Source: an uncultured Bacteroidales bacterium (GTDB lineage: Bacteria > Bacteroidota > Bacteroidia > Bacteroidales > P3). From it: a stretch of DNA of 64,000 nt. The position numbers and the translations under genes are program-made. The notes below the pieces were generated by a model. That model was not told where the DNA came from and did no database searches. It saw only the letters and a program-made list of their open reading frames with translations. Within the stretch, counting starts at the first letter, position 1. Every line of letters starts with the position of its first letter. Below are positions 45,388 to 54,200 of this stretch, piece after piece. Location of the stretch: positions 44,845-108,844 of the forward strand of contig CALUMK010000006.1 of NCBI GenBank assembly GCA_944321735.1. The letters run 5' to 3'.

Positions 45388-45780
45388 AGACTCTTTGGAT
45401 TTCTTTTGCCTTTAATTGGATGTGTGTCAAACAGGAATGACTCCCATTCTCTATTTTGATACACCTTTTTCGCACTTATCTTTCGGCAGACAGCCACAGA
45501 TGAAAAAAAAAGCGCGGGGCTGTCCGCTTCTATCCAGCTGGTCGGCCCTAGGAAGCCTCGGCAATGAATAAAGCAACAGCCCCACGCTTCCCTTGTCTCG
45601 CAGGTCTACGTGGAGAGACTGCTTATTCCCTTGCCTTTGAATTTCCTAGGTTCACCAGCAGGAACAAGCCGGACGCTTTCCGCATCCGGAATTATCGCCC
45701 CAAAGGTAATGCAAAAAACATTTCCCCCGGCTCATCCGACACCAAGCATCCTCCTCTCGCGGGCTGTCGCTTATCTTCTC
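45388..45780 (-). promoter_or_regulatory. Leader R2: promoter box, conserved block, terminator-type hairpin
   Basis: Same arrangement as R1: TACCTTTG (45701-45708), the GGTGAACCTAGG block, hairpin arms 45512-45523 and 45576-45587, and a T-tract on the gene side. It differs from R1 in the ~90 bp nearest the start codon. Confidence 0.65.
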
Positions 45781-45830
45781 TGCAATGGGCGGACATGGCT
45801 TTCCCGCTTTCGACATCCTCCCCTACTGCA

Positions 45831-45958
45831 CTCGCCGCCTCTTCTCCGACATGGTTCCAATCGGAATGCTACAACCATTCTCACCCTTCCCGTACTCGCT
45901 GCCTCTTCTCCGGCATGGTTCCAATCGGGATGCTACAACCATTCCCACCCCTCCCGTA
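45831..45958. repeat. Two tandem 64-bp repeats
   Basis: Copies 45831-45894 and 45895-45958 share CATGGTTCCAATCGG and ATGCTACAACCATTC with a few substitutions. They interrupt a region otherwise shared with 39480-39600. Confidence 0.75.
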
Positions 45959-46035
45959 ATCGATACCACATCTCCGCCCACCGTATCTTCCTCGTCAAAA
46001 AACGACCCGGCTTCCCAGCTTCGTTGTATCCATTA

Positions 46036-46059
46036 ATACCAACTTCGGCAAAAGGTAAC
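46036..46059 (-). promoter_or_regulatory. Promoter-like motif GTTAC-N14-GGTAT upstream of R2
   Basis: GTTAC at 46055-46059 and GGTAT at 46036-46040 (minus strand). The surrounding 50 bp match those at 39545-39595 upstream of R1. From about 46085 to 46217 I see only AT-rich sequence without a gene. Confidence 0.5.
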
Positions 46060-46217
46060 CGAGCCTCGGCAAAATTGCCGAAAATAACATATGAGTCAGC
46101 GCGAATCGCAAGACAGACAAAATGCAAATTTTTATAACAACATGAAAAAACAAAGATATTCGAATACAGATTATCAAATTATTGCATTTGCGCAGTTGCC
46201 CTGATGCAAACAACAGC

Positions 46218-46994
46218 TCACAACGCTTTTACCAAACATTCCCATTGAGACCGAAGATGTTCATAACTTGTTCCAAAAACATCCTTCAAATCAAACAAGG
46301 CACTGCCACCGGGATTCTTTATCTCTTTCTCTATGCACTTCCGATAGTACGCACGCTGCTCGCTCGTCAACAGTACGGATAGATCGAGTCCTAACCAATA
46401 AGCACCAGCTTTGCCAATATCAAAGTCCGGCCACTCATACACTTCCGAATGGGGATTTCTGCTACAATTAGAGGCAAAATAACAAGCCATGATGCAAGCC
46501 ATATCTTCTGCATCTTTGCTTGTCACCGTATGGCGATCCAACCATGCCGCAAGTTTCATCAGAAAGATTCCGGGCAAGGAAGCCATCTTGAAACTGAACT
46601 CGTCATCGACCCTCACCTCCACAGCCGCCCGCAACACCTCTTCAAATCCTTTCACAAGCATGGCCGGAGTCTCTTCAGGCGGCCAATAAACCGTATCATC
46701 CTTGGCCACTCGACCATAAGGCACAACATCCACTTCCATTTTTCCATACAGGAAACGTTGCTTATTCCCTGGATCCTTGCGGAAGCCACTTGCAACCAAC
46801 GCATTGGAAATAACTTCGAATGCACTCCAGTCGGGGATGGCAACCGCAAAATCCAGATCCCGCGTTTTCCGCATCGGCTTTTCGTCAGCCAGTTGCTGAA
46901 ACAAAATATCCCTTGCGGTGGCGCCAATCACATAAAAGACTTGATTTATACGGTCAAAGGTCTTGACCAATTGCCGGAGCGTGTCCGCTATCAT
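46218..46994 (-). CDS. AbiEii-like nucleotidyltransferase, putative toxin
   Basis: 258 residues from the ATG at 46994; an ATG at 47033 is also in frame but would overlap the upstream gene by 80 bp. Nucleotidyltransferase features are 'YVIGATARDIL' and the catalytic acidic pair in 'TRDLDFAVAIPDW', followed by 'KMEVDVVPYG'. The C-terminal half is helical with 'LMKLAAWLDRHTVTSKDAED', typical of AbiEii/COG4849-like proteins. AbiEii toxins inactivate tRNAs by adding nucleotides. It overlaps the AbiEi-like gene, so it is coupled to it as a type IV toxin-antitoxin or abortive-infection pair. Confidence 0.82.
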   Translation of the reverse strand: MIADTLRQLVKTFDRINQVFYVIGATARDILFQQLADEKPMRKTRDLDFAVAIPDWSAFEVISNALVASGFRKDPGNKQRFLYGKMEVDVVPYGRVAKDDTVYWPPEETPAMLVKGFEEVLRAAVEVRVDDEFSFKMASLPGIFLMKLAAWLDRHTVTSKDAEDMACIMACYFASNCSRNPHSEVYEWPDFDIGKAGAYWLGLDLSVLLTSEQRAYYRKCIEKEIKNPGGSALFDLKDVFGTSYEHLRSQWECLVKAL

Positions 46995-48045
46995 TGGCGT
47001 CCCTAACTGCTCGCTCGAAATTGACAATACCATGTTCCAAAAGTTTTTCGGCTGTTTCTATGCAACGGCTATTGCCGCTCCCCATCAAATCGGCATATAC
47101 CAGTATTGGCGAAACAATCCTACTTTCAAGATTCTGTTGATTCCAGAAAACCTGGTAAACCGAAATTTCCCCCTTGTCATCCGGCTGCACGAAGCCGGTT
47201 CGCATCAGGTAGGCAGCCGGTACCGCAGTATAGATATCAAATGCCACCGGCTCCATATAACTGTCTAACAAATAGGCAGCAGGCTCTCCGCTCCATGCCA
47301 TCCCTTGCGGCAAAACCATTTCCGCCCATCGTTTCCTGCACGCTTCGTTCCGGAAACGCATTCTGGCCAAAAGAAGCTTCGGCTTCAACACGTCGCCATA
47401 GTTTTCCGACCACAAGTCCAGCAGTTTCCGGGGATTCCTAAGCAGCCTTCCGTTTGCATGCTCTACAGCAAAACCCTTATCGGAAAGCCCGTCGATGACA
47501 TTTTTCACCGAACCCAGCGATACGCCTGTCGCTTGCTGGATTTGCCTGTAAGGTGCATCGATGCGGGCAAGATCCTGCAACAGGTAGAACAATACTTTTA
47601 TCCCCGTTTCATGGAATACCGGATAAACACGATGATTCCGGGCGGCATTCTTTTCTCCCTGTGTAAGGCAGAAAAAAGATTTCCCTCGGTTGCTATGCCG
47701 AATATGGCTGTTGCCAGTGCAATCCGCAAAATTCATGCCTATTGACGACAATTCTTTCTGTAATGGCAGATTAAGATGCTCTGTGATTAGCAAAATCGGA
47801 AGCTTGCTTCCCTCTGCCAACGATTGCAGATGTTGAATAACCCGGTTGACGGAAGATCGGGTCACGTTCGGGACTACCAGACAACAATAATCCTCGTCCA
47901 TGATACGGATTATCGGCAAAAGCTCGTCCGTGCTTCCAGTGGCGGAATCCAAGCGTTCCACCCGCATAAGGTCTTCCGTCATGGACAGTTTCTCCCGCAT
48001 AACCGCCAAGGCATTTTGCAATATATTATCCTCCTTCAAAGTCAT
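46954..48045 (-). CDS. AbiEi-like winged-helix antitoxin/repressor
   Basis: 363 residues. A central winged-helix segment (about 145-215) has 'HETGIKVLFYLLQD', 'PYRQIQQATGVSLGSVKNVI' and 'LSDKGFAVEHANGRLLRN', as in type IV antitoxins. The N-terminal ~120 residues look like a degenerate nuclease-type fold ('LPILLITEHLNLPLQKEL'). The C-terminal part is the AbiEi-type domain ('PAAYLLDSYMEPVAFDIYT'). It is made first in the operon and is preceded by a palindromic operator overlapping its promoter, so autoregulation is likely. Confidence 0.82.
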   Translation of the reverse strand: MTLKEDNILQNALAVMREKLSMTEDLMRVERLDSATGSTDELLPIIRIMDEDYCCLVVPNVTRSSVNRVIQHLQSLAEGSKLPILLITEHLNLPLQKELSSIGMNFADCTGNSHIRHSNRGKSFFCLTQGEKNAARNHRVYPVFHETGIKVLFYLLQDLARIDAPYRQIQQATGVSLGSVKNVIDGLSDKGFAVEHANGRLLRNPRKLLDLWSENYGDVLKPKLLLARMRFRNEACRKRWAEMVLPQGMAWSGEPAAYLLDSYMEPVAFDIYTAVPAAYLMRTGFVQPDDKGEISVYQVFWNQQNLESRIVSPILVYADLMGSGNSRCIETAEKLLEHGIVNFERAVRDANDSGHAPAIGQDL

Positions 48046-48067
48046 TGCCTGTTCAAAATATTATGCA

Positions 48068-48097
48068 TGTTCAATAAAATTGAACACTGCAAATATA
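48068..48097 (-). promoter_or_regulatory. AbiEi promoter with 19-bp palindromic operator
   Basis: TGTTCAAT-AAA-ATTGAACA (48068-48086) is a perfect palindrome. The minus-strand TATATTTG box (48090-48097) is directly beside it, so a bound repressor would block transcription. A further half-site lies at 48051-48057. Confidence 0.65.
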
Positions 48098-48124
48098 CAA
48101 AACAAAAGGAGAAAATCAATTTAT

Positions 48125-48319
48125 CCCAAATCGGTCATTAGACTTTGGGTAGATTGTCCGCTTATGTCATGCAGCATGCTTCTCGCCTAGCCGAAGGCGT
48201 AGCGGGCTACGTCGAGGCGTAGCGAGGAGCAAGATGCGGACAGAAGCGAACAAGATGCACAAAAGCATCCCTCTTCGAAAACAGGAAACACACTCGGCGA
48301 GTCTAATGACCGATTTGGG
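48125..48319. mobile_element. 195-bp MITE-like element with 19-bp terminal inverted repeats
   Basis: The ends CCCAAATCGGTCATTAGAC (48125-48143) and its exact reverse complement (48301-48319) bound the element. TTTAT occurs on both outer sides (48120-48124 and 48320-48324), which fits a 5-bp target duplication. There is no coding sequence inside. Similar single ends occur near 50890 and 57124. Confidence 0.65.
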
Positions 48320-48337
48320 TTTATGCTTTTCGCCGGC

Positions 48338-48445
48338 GGCAGGCCGTGGCTTGGCCGCCTTGCTCCACTGCCGTTCCGCTGGGCGGCCTGCTTCGGCCTG
48401 CCGCTTCATAGCTTAGTGGACACGATGGGATGCCCGGCAGGAAAA
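48338..48445 (-). repeat. Hairpin element H3, directly after VR3
   Basis: Arms CCACT and AGTGG plus inner GC-rich arms, homologous to H2 and H1. It joins the kinase stop codon through CGGCAGGAAAACT. Confidence 0.7.
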
Positions 48446-50287
48446 CTAAAGGGACAAAACGAGGCGGAGGCCGCGGTAGTCGAACCCGTAGCCAGGGACG
48501 TTGAAGTACCGGATCGACACCCGGCAGATCCTGGCATTGAGCCAGAAGCTGCCCCCGCGAAGCACGCGATGGCCCCCGGATGACGGTCCGGTCGGATTTC
48601 TCTGCGCTTCGGCAGTATAATCCCCGTACCAGTCCTGGCACCACTCCCATACGTTACCGCTCATGTCGTAAAGCCCCAATTCATTCGGGGATTTTCTCCC
48701 CACCGGATGCGTATGGTTTCCGCTATTGCCACTATACCACGCCACGTCCCCTATAGAATTGCTCCCGCTGTACTTGTACCCCCTGCTCTTCCTGCCGCCC
48801 CGTGCCGCGTACTCCCATTCTGCCTCCGTCGGCAAGCGGAATGTCAAGCCCGTCCTCGCGTTCAGCTTCCCTATGAACTCCTGGCAATCCTCCCAACTCA
48901 CATCCTCAACCGGATAATCGTCCCCGGATGGATTGTAGCTCGGATTGCTTCCCATCACCTCCCTCCACAAGCCTTGCGTCACCTCGTACTTCCCGATATG
49001 GAAACTTGAAAGCGTCACGCTATGTACCGGGCGTTCGTCAGATTCAGCGTCGCTGCCTTGCTCAGACGTACCGCCCATCGTGAACGTGCCGCCCTCCACA
49101 TAGACCATCTCAAACGCCACATCTCCTACCCGGATTATTTGATTCGAGGTAGCGTTTCTCCGAGCCTCCGCCAAGGCTATCCGTTCCTGTTCTTCTTGTT
49201 TTACTTGATTCTGCTTGTTCTGCCATAGCAAGATGCCTGCGGCAAACACCGCCAACAGCACAATACCCCAAATCCAGCCGGATTTCTTTTTCCGGACATC
49301 CTCTCTTGCGCCGCTTCCGGCTTCCGCTTTCTTTGAACCTCCCGCAACATTTCCCGGACTGATAGCAACCGTCTGGTTCTCTTTGGGTTTACCAGCCTCT
49401 TCCTTTTTTGGCTTAAGCGTTTCGTTCCGGCCTTCTCGCTTTTCCGATACACTACCCGATTCCCACGGCCTTGCAGGCGTTTCGCCCCGCAGCTTCGCCT
49501 CCGCGTACGACTGCAATTGCTCCGCCGTAGGACGGTTCCAAGTGTTCTTGGCCAGGCAGGCCGCTACCGCCTCACGCAAATCCCGTGAATAAGATTCCGG
49601 TATCTTCGGTGTCTCTGCCCCGTGCAGCTGCATTACCCCGCCTTGACCCATGAACGGCAGTTCCCCTTTCATCAATTCGTACAGGCTCGTACCTAACGCC
49701 CAGATGTCCGTTGCCTTCACCGACTCCGGCTTCTTGGTGAACAGCTCCGGCGCCATGTACCCTATCGTGCCCGCTATGTCCTTCTGGCTCATCTCACGCG
49801 TCGAGTTCCTTCGCAGCGTGCTCCGCATCCGCGTGCTGATCCCGAAGTCCGATATCAGGAAATTCCCCTCCCTGTCCTGCATGATGTTGTCCGGCTTGAT
49901 GTCCCGGTGCACGATGTCCTTTCCATGCAGGTACGACAAGCCCGCCGACACGTCCCGGAGGAACTTCCATGCCTTCCCCTCGTCCATCTTCCCAACCAAC
50001 GAGACCGCGGACTCCGGGCAGTACGGCATCACGATGAACGGACGGTTCTCGCAGATGTCGTAGTAGTCGGCATGCAACAGGTTGGGATGAGTCAAGGCGT
50101 TGGCCACCTTGAACTCCTCCGTGAACTCCTTCAACCCCTGCTTGTCCAGGGCGATGTATATCTTCACCGCCACTTCCGCCTCCGTCACCTCGTCCCTCGC
50201 CCGCCATACTTCCCCGAATGACCCCCGGCCCCGTTCCTCCAACAGGCGGTAACGGTCCTTGATCAGCACGTTTTCCTGTAGTTCCAT
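48446..50287 (-). CDS. Transmembrane Ser/Thr kinase with DGR-type variable FGE-sulfatase domain (VR3)
   Basis: 613 residues. The kinase N-terminal part is virtually identical to 37438-39090 ('GRGSFGEVWRA', 'HRDIKPDNIM', 'SDFGIST', loop 'STLRRNSTRE'). A charged linker is followed by one membrane helix near 337-355 ('GWIWGIVLLAVFAAGILLW'). The FGE-sulfatase domain (about 390-613: 'GTFTMGGTSEQGSDAE', 'LPTEAEWEYAARGG', 'GNVWEWCQDWYG') is therefore extracytoplasmic. The variable end reads 'GGSFWLNARIC' to 'DYRGLRLVLSL'. This architecture is a receptor kinase with a diversifiable ligand-binding domain; ligand unknown. Confidence 0.94.
   Translation of the reverse strand: MELQENVLIKDRYRLLEERGRGSFGEVWRARDEVTEAEVAVKIYIALDKQGLKEFTEEFKVANALTHPNLLHADYYDICENRPFIVMPYCPESAVSLVGKMDEGKAWKFLRDVSAGLSYLHGKDIVHRDIKPDNIMQDREGNFLISDFGISTRMRSTLRRNSTREMSQKDIAGTIGYMAPELFTKKPESVKATDIWALGTSLYELMKGELPFMGQGGVMQLHGAETPKIPESYSRDLREAVAACLAKNTWNRPTAEQLQSYAEAKLRGETPARPWESGSVSEKREGRNETLKPKKEEAGKPKENQTVAISPGNVAGGSKKAEAGSGAREDVRKKKSGWIWGIVLLAVFAAGILLWQNKQNQVKQEEQERIALAEARRNATSNQIIRVGDVAFEMVYVEGGTFTMGGTSEQGSDAESDERPVHSVTLSSFHIGKYEVTQGLWREVMGSNPSYNPSGDDYPVEDVSWEDCQEFIGKLNARTGLTFRLPTEAEWEYAARGGRKSRGYKYSGSNSIGDVAWYSGNSGNHTHPVGRKSPNELGLYDMSGNVWEWCQDWYGDYTAEAQRNPTGPSSGGHRVLRGGSFWLNARICRVSIRYFNVPGYGFDYRGLRLVLSL
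48473..48547 (-). other. DGR-type variable region VR3
   Basis: Gap-free alignment to VR1 and VR2. Differences are confined to first and second codon positions of the same fifteen codons. Confidence 0.85.
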
Positions 50288-50668
50288 GGTTTCTGTTCGA
50301 TTTCTATTGATTTCTTCTACTTTTCCCTGATGCCGCGGATTCCCGGCGATTCCCTTTCGCTTTTTCCTTTCGGCAGACAGCCGCAGATGAAAAAAAAAGC
50401 GCGGGGCTGTCCGCTTCTATCCAGCTGGTCGGCCCTAGGAAGCCTCGGCAATGAATAAAGCAACAGCCCCACGCTTCCCTTGTCTCACAGGTCAACGTGG
50501 AGAGACCGCTTATTCCCTTGCCTTTGAATTTCCTAGGTTCACCAGCAGGAACAAGCCGGACGCTTTCCGCATCCGGAAATATCGCCCCAAAGGTAATGAA
50601 AAAAACACTCCCCCGGCTCATCCGGCGCCAAGCATCCTCCCTCGTGGGCTGTCGCCTATCTTCTTACC
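50288..50668 (-). promoter_or_regulatory. Leader R3: promoter box, conserved block, terminator-type hairpin
   Basis: Nearly identical to R1 down to the start codon. TACCTTTG at 50588-50595, hairpin arms 50399-50410 and 50463-50474, T-tract 50390-50398. Confidence 0.65.
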
Positions 50669-50971
50669 AGAGCAGGATCCCCCGAAGCCTCATGGCCGGA
50701 ATCCCCTCAATGCCTTAGGGATAAAAGCAATCCTGCCCCGGAATTTCAAGCATCAATGCGCCATGCCCTTGCAAGGCACTCTCTTGCCTTTCCCGAACAA
50801 TTCCGCAATGCTTCCGACCCCTTTGCCTACAATGAAAATATTGGCCAATGACACTAAAAGAACTACAATCATGACAATCGTTTTTTTTACCCAAATCGAT
50901 CATCAGACGCACTACCGTTCCCGATTCCGAGATTTGAGTTTAAGGTTAAACTTCCGTTTCTTTACCCTTTA

Positions 50972-50996
50972 ATACCTATTCCCCGCAAAAAGTAAC
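50972..50996 (-). promoter_or_regulatory. Promoter-like motif GTTAC-N15-GGTAT
   Basis: GTTAC at 50992-50996 and GGTATTAAAG from 50976 downwards, about 690 bp before the VR3 kinase start. The 300 bp between it and R3 hold no gene but include a transposon-end-like sequence near 50890. Confidence 0.5.
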
Positions 50997-51150
50997 CCGC
51001 CAAACAAAATAATCGGAATCCTCGGCCGATAGTCGCCCTTGGCTTCGTGCTGCAACCCAAAAGCAACCCACCAAACAAAACAATCGGAATCCTCGGCCGA
51101 TAGTCGCCCTTGGCTTCGTGCTGCAACCCAAAAGCAACCCGCCGAACAAT
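50992..51150. repeat. 71-bp tandem repeat, two full copies and a partial third
   Basis: Units begin at 50992, 51063 and 51134 with GYAACCCRCC and contain CCTCGGCCGATAGTCG. The first unit overlaps the promoter-like motif. From 51150 to the CHAT stop at 51292 nothing else is seen. Confidence 0.75.
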
Positions 51151-51291
51151 CCGCCCTCCTGCTCCATGACATGGCCGAAGCAGACGTAATTCCCAAGTCA
51201 TAAAATCGACCACTAAACAATCGCTTTGTAAAAAAAACGAACATTGCCGCCATCAAAAAAAAGCCAGCCAGCCTTACTCCACAATCCAGCT

Positions 51292-54200
51292 CTATTCCAC
51301 CATGATAAACCCCGCCCAGTAATACGGATCCGAATTCCAGGCCTTCACCTTTTCCTGCGCCAGACGCAGCGCCTCTCGACGGGGTTCGCCCGCCGCCAGC
51401 TGACGGTAGAACTCCTGCATAAGCAAGGAAGTGGCATAATCGTTCACCTGCCACAAACTCATCACGACGCAATCCACCCCGGCCAGCATGAAACTGTACT
51501 GCAAGCCCATCACTCCTTCTTGCCGGATATCCCCCAAGGCGGTCTCGCAAGCCGACAACACCACCACCGACACCCCGCTCAAATCCAGTTCCAGAATCTC
51601 ATGCGGCAGCAAGATCCCGTCCTCCACCTCCTGCGGAATCGTTTCCCCCAACCAAGCCCTCTGCCCACCGGAAAAAATCAAGCCCGAACGGTACAACGCG
51701 CCCAATTCCGGTTCGAAAGGACTCTCGTAACGTTCAAAATAAATCTTATCCTTGTATTCCGCCTGATCCAGATAGAACCCATGCGTGGCCAGATGCAACA
51801 CTGAAGCCTTTCGCTTCGACAAAGCCTTGAACGATTCCTCCGATCCCTCCTTGCCTACATAGACAGAAGTCCCGATGCCCTTTGAATCCAACAGGCGGGC
51901 AATAGCGTTCACCTCGTTCTTGGATGCCGGCAAATCCTTCCAGCCCGCCCGCAACCCGGCACCGGCAAAGCCGCGCGAAGCCTGGTATCCCTCTCTCCGC
52001 CCATACTCTTGCCCGACCGCATAGAGTTCGTCCCATTCCAAATCATAGGTCAAGCCCCCGTACAAGACCGCATTTTCAATGGCATTCTCCGAAGCAATCC
52101 CGTCATTATCCAGCAATTCCTTGGTCGATACCAAACGCCGCAGATGGTAACGCGCATCGGCCTGGATCCCTTCGGCATCACGCAAGACCTCCATATTGAC
52201 CCGGCAGAACAAGCCGCCCGGCGAGAAATAGACCGTTTCCCCTTCTTCCAAGTAAGGCCGGAGCCGTCCCCAGCATAAATCGTAAAGCTTTTCCGTCCAA
52301 GGCGAAGCATACACAACCGTCCCCTCGGCAAGCAAAGCGTCCAAGTCCGTATCCCGGCACAGGTACACCAACTTGGGATATGCCCAGCCCGGACGCAAGA
52401 CCAGCGCCCAATAGCTGATTCCGTTCTTGTACAGCCAGGCCGTATCCGTTTCGGTGGGCGACATCGCATAGGAATAGAAGAACTCCACCGCCACCTCGTC
52501 CTCGCCCAAGGCCGACTGAATCTCCCGATAGGATTCGCCAAGCCTGATATCCGGGTCGGAAACAATCTTCTGGCAAAGCTGCGACATGATGTGCTTCGCC
52601 GTATCCCCCAAGGCTTCCCACAATGAGAAATTCCCGGCGGCCTCCCTTTGTTTCTTCCGGTACGAATCATATTTGACAAAAGCTATCACATTCAACAGGC
52701 TCTGGTCCTTCACCTCGTCCCGCTGGCGGTAAGCCATCAGCAGATTCCCTTTCGTGAAGAGCATGGCATCGTACAGATTCCCCGTAAAAGCCGGATCAAG
52801 ACGGCTCAGTTCCGGGCCGTACTGGCTGATAGTACTGAAGAAATCCTCATACTCTCCCACCCGCTTCGCCCCGGCATCGATATCCACTATCCATTCCGCC
52901 CGTTGCCAAGAATCCAGCCGAAACAAACTGTCGTACTGCCGATAGAGCCGCAAGGCTTCAGGATAGTCCCCGTTCAAGGCTTTGAGCAGGCCGTACCGAG
53001 CCAATACCGGGCCGTAATAATCCTTCATTTCCTTGTCTCCTTGCCCCAACTGCCCGGCAAGAGACCAGTATTGCTCGGCTTTGGCATAGCGCATGGTATG
53101 GAAATAATAGTCCCCGCTGGCATCCAAGACTTGTATCGCGGCTCTCTTCCAAACAGGATTGGCCAAAGAATCGGCGTTCTGTTCAATGGCTTTCAAGCAA
53201 ATATCCAGAATGCGCTCAGTCGTGCGCCCGCTTTCATCCCAAAGGGCATGACTTGCCGATTTTTGCAGAAAACGCAGCAGACCGGCATCGAACCGGTCTT
53301 GGTTCAACACTTGCTCGCAGACCATGACGCCCATCATGGGAAACAATTCGCTCCTATCCGGGTTCTGGCTTTGCATATCAAAGAAAAAGCGTTGTTCCGC
53401 CAAAGCCCGGGCATTGATTTCCTCCGTGCTTGCCTTACCGCCAATCCGAAGCCCGCCTAACAAGGAGTAATACCGCACCATCCTTTCCGCGCTACGGTAA
53501 AGCAGCATCCGCAAGGTCTCGGTCGCATCCATGGGCCGAGCGACCGCCATGGCTTCCTCCCGATTGCGCAAAGCCTGCCGTTGAAAGTCCGCGATTTCCT
53601 GCCGACCCAGCGGCGCATCCTGCCAGATTGACGCAAGGTCTTCCGCGTAATCCGGGGAAAGAAACAGGATTGCAGCCGCATTTGCCGATATCGGCGCATC
53701 CGACGCAGCCCTCTCCGGATTGTCCTCGGCATCTTGAACCGCTACCGTTCCAGACAAAGAGTAATCCCAATAATCCAGAAGCGTGTTCATGGCCTCGAAC
53801 AGGCAGGCATCGGCCGCATCGAAATACCCGGCATTAGCCAGATGCGTCACGTCCTCTTGCAGGACGCTCCATTGCCCGTGCCAGTCCAAGGGACGGTTCT
53901 TTTTCAGCCAAACCCAGCTCTCGGCAAGAATCCGCGCCCCTTCCTTGTAATGATCGCTTTTCCCGGCATACAAGGCCTCGGCTCTTGCCAAGGAGAGATT
54001 CCGGATGCCATCCATGTCCGGGGAATCCATTTTCTCCAAGCAGTCCCGAGCCTGTTGCAGATGCTTCTCTGCCAAAGCCAGTTCGTTCTTGTCGGCATAG
54101 GCATAGGCTTGCACGATATGCCCTATCGCTTTGATGTCCCACTGATCCGGCCTTGACAATTCTACTGCCCTATCCGCCGAGGCCAAGGCAGAGAGGGCAT

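Noticed and set aside
37438-50287. FGE-sulfatase domains as formylglycine-generating or related enzymes
   Set aside because: The active-site cysteine pair is not conserved, one of the positions falls in a hypervariable codon, and no sulfatase is nearby. A ligand-binding role fits better.
50304-50621. Minus-strand reading frames inside leaders R0-R3 sharing 'AGEPRKF'
   Set aside because: The shared peptide comes from the conserved DNA block. R1 has a stop shortly after it and the rest is not conserved as protein, so an RNA or DNA function is more likely.
50669-50960. Possible gene between leader R3 and the 71-bp repeats
   Set aside because: Only short frames without start signals or protein-like composition; similarity to the MITE end near 50890 is the only feature seen.
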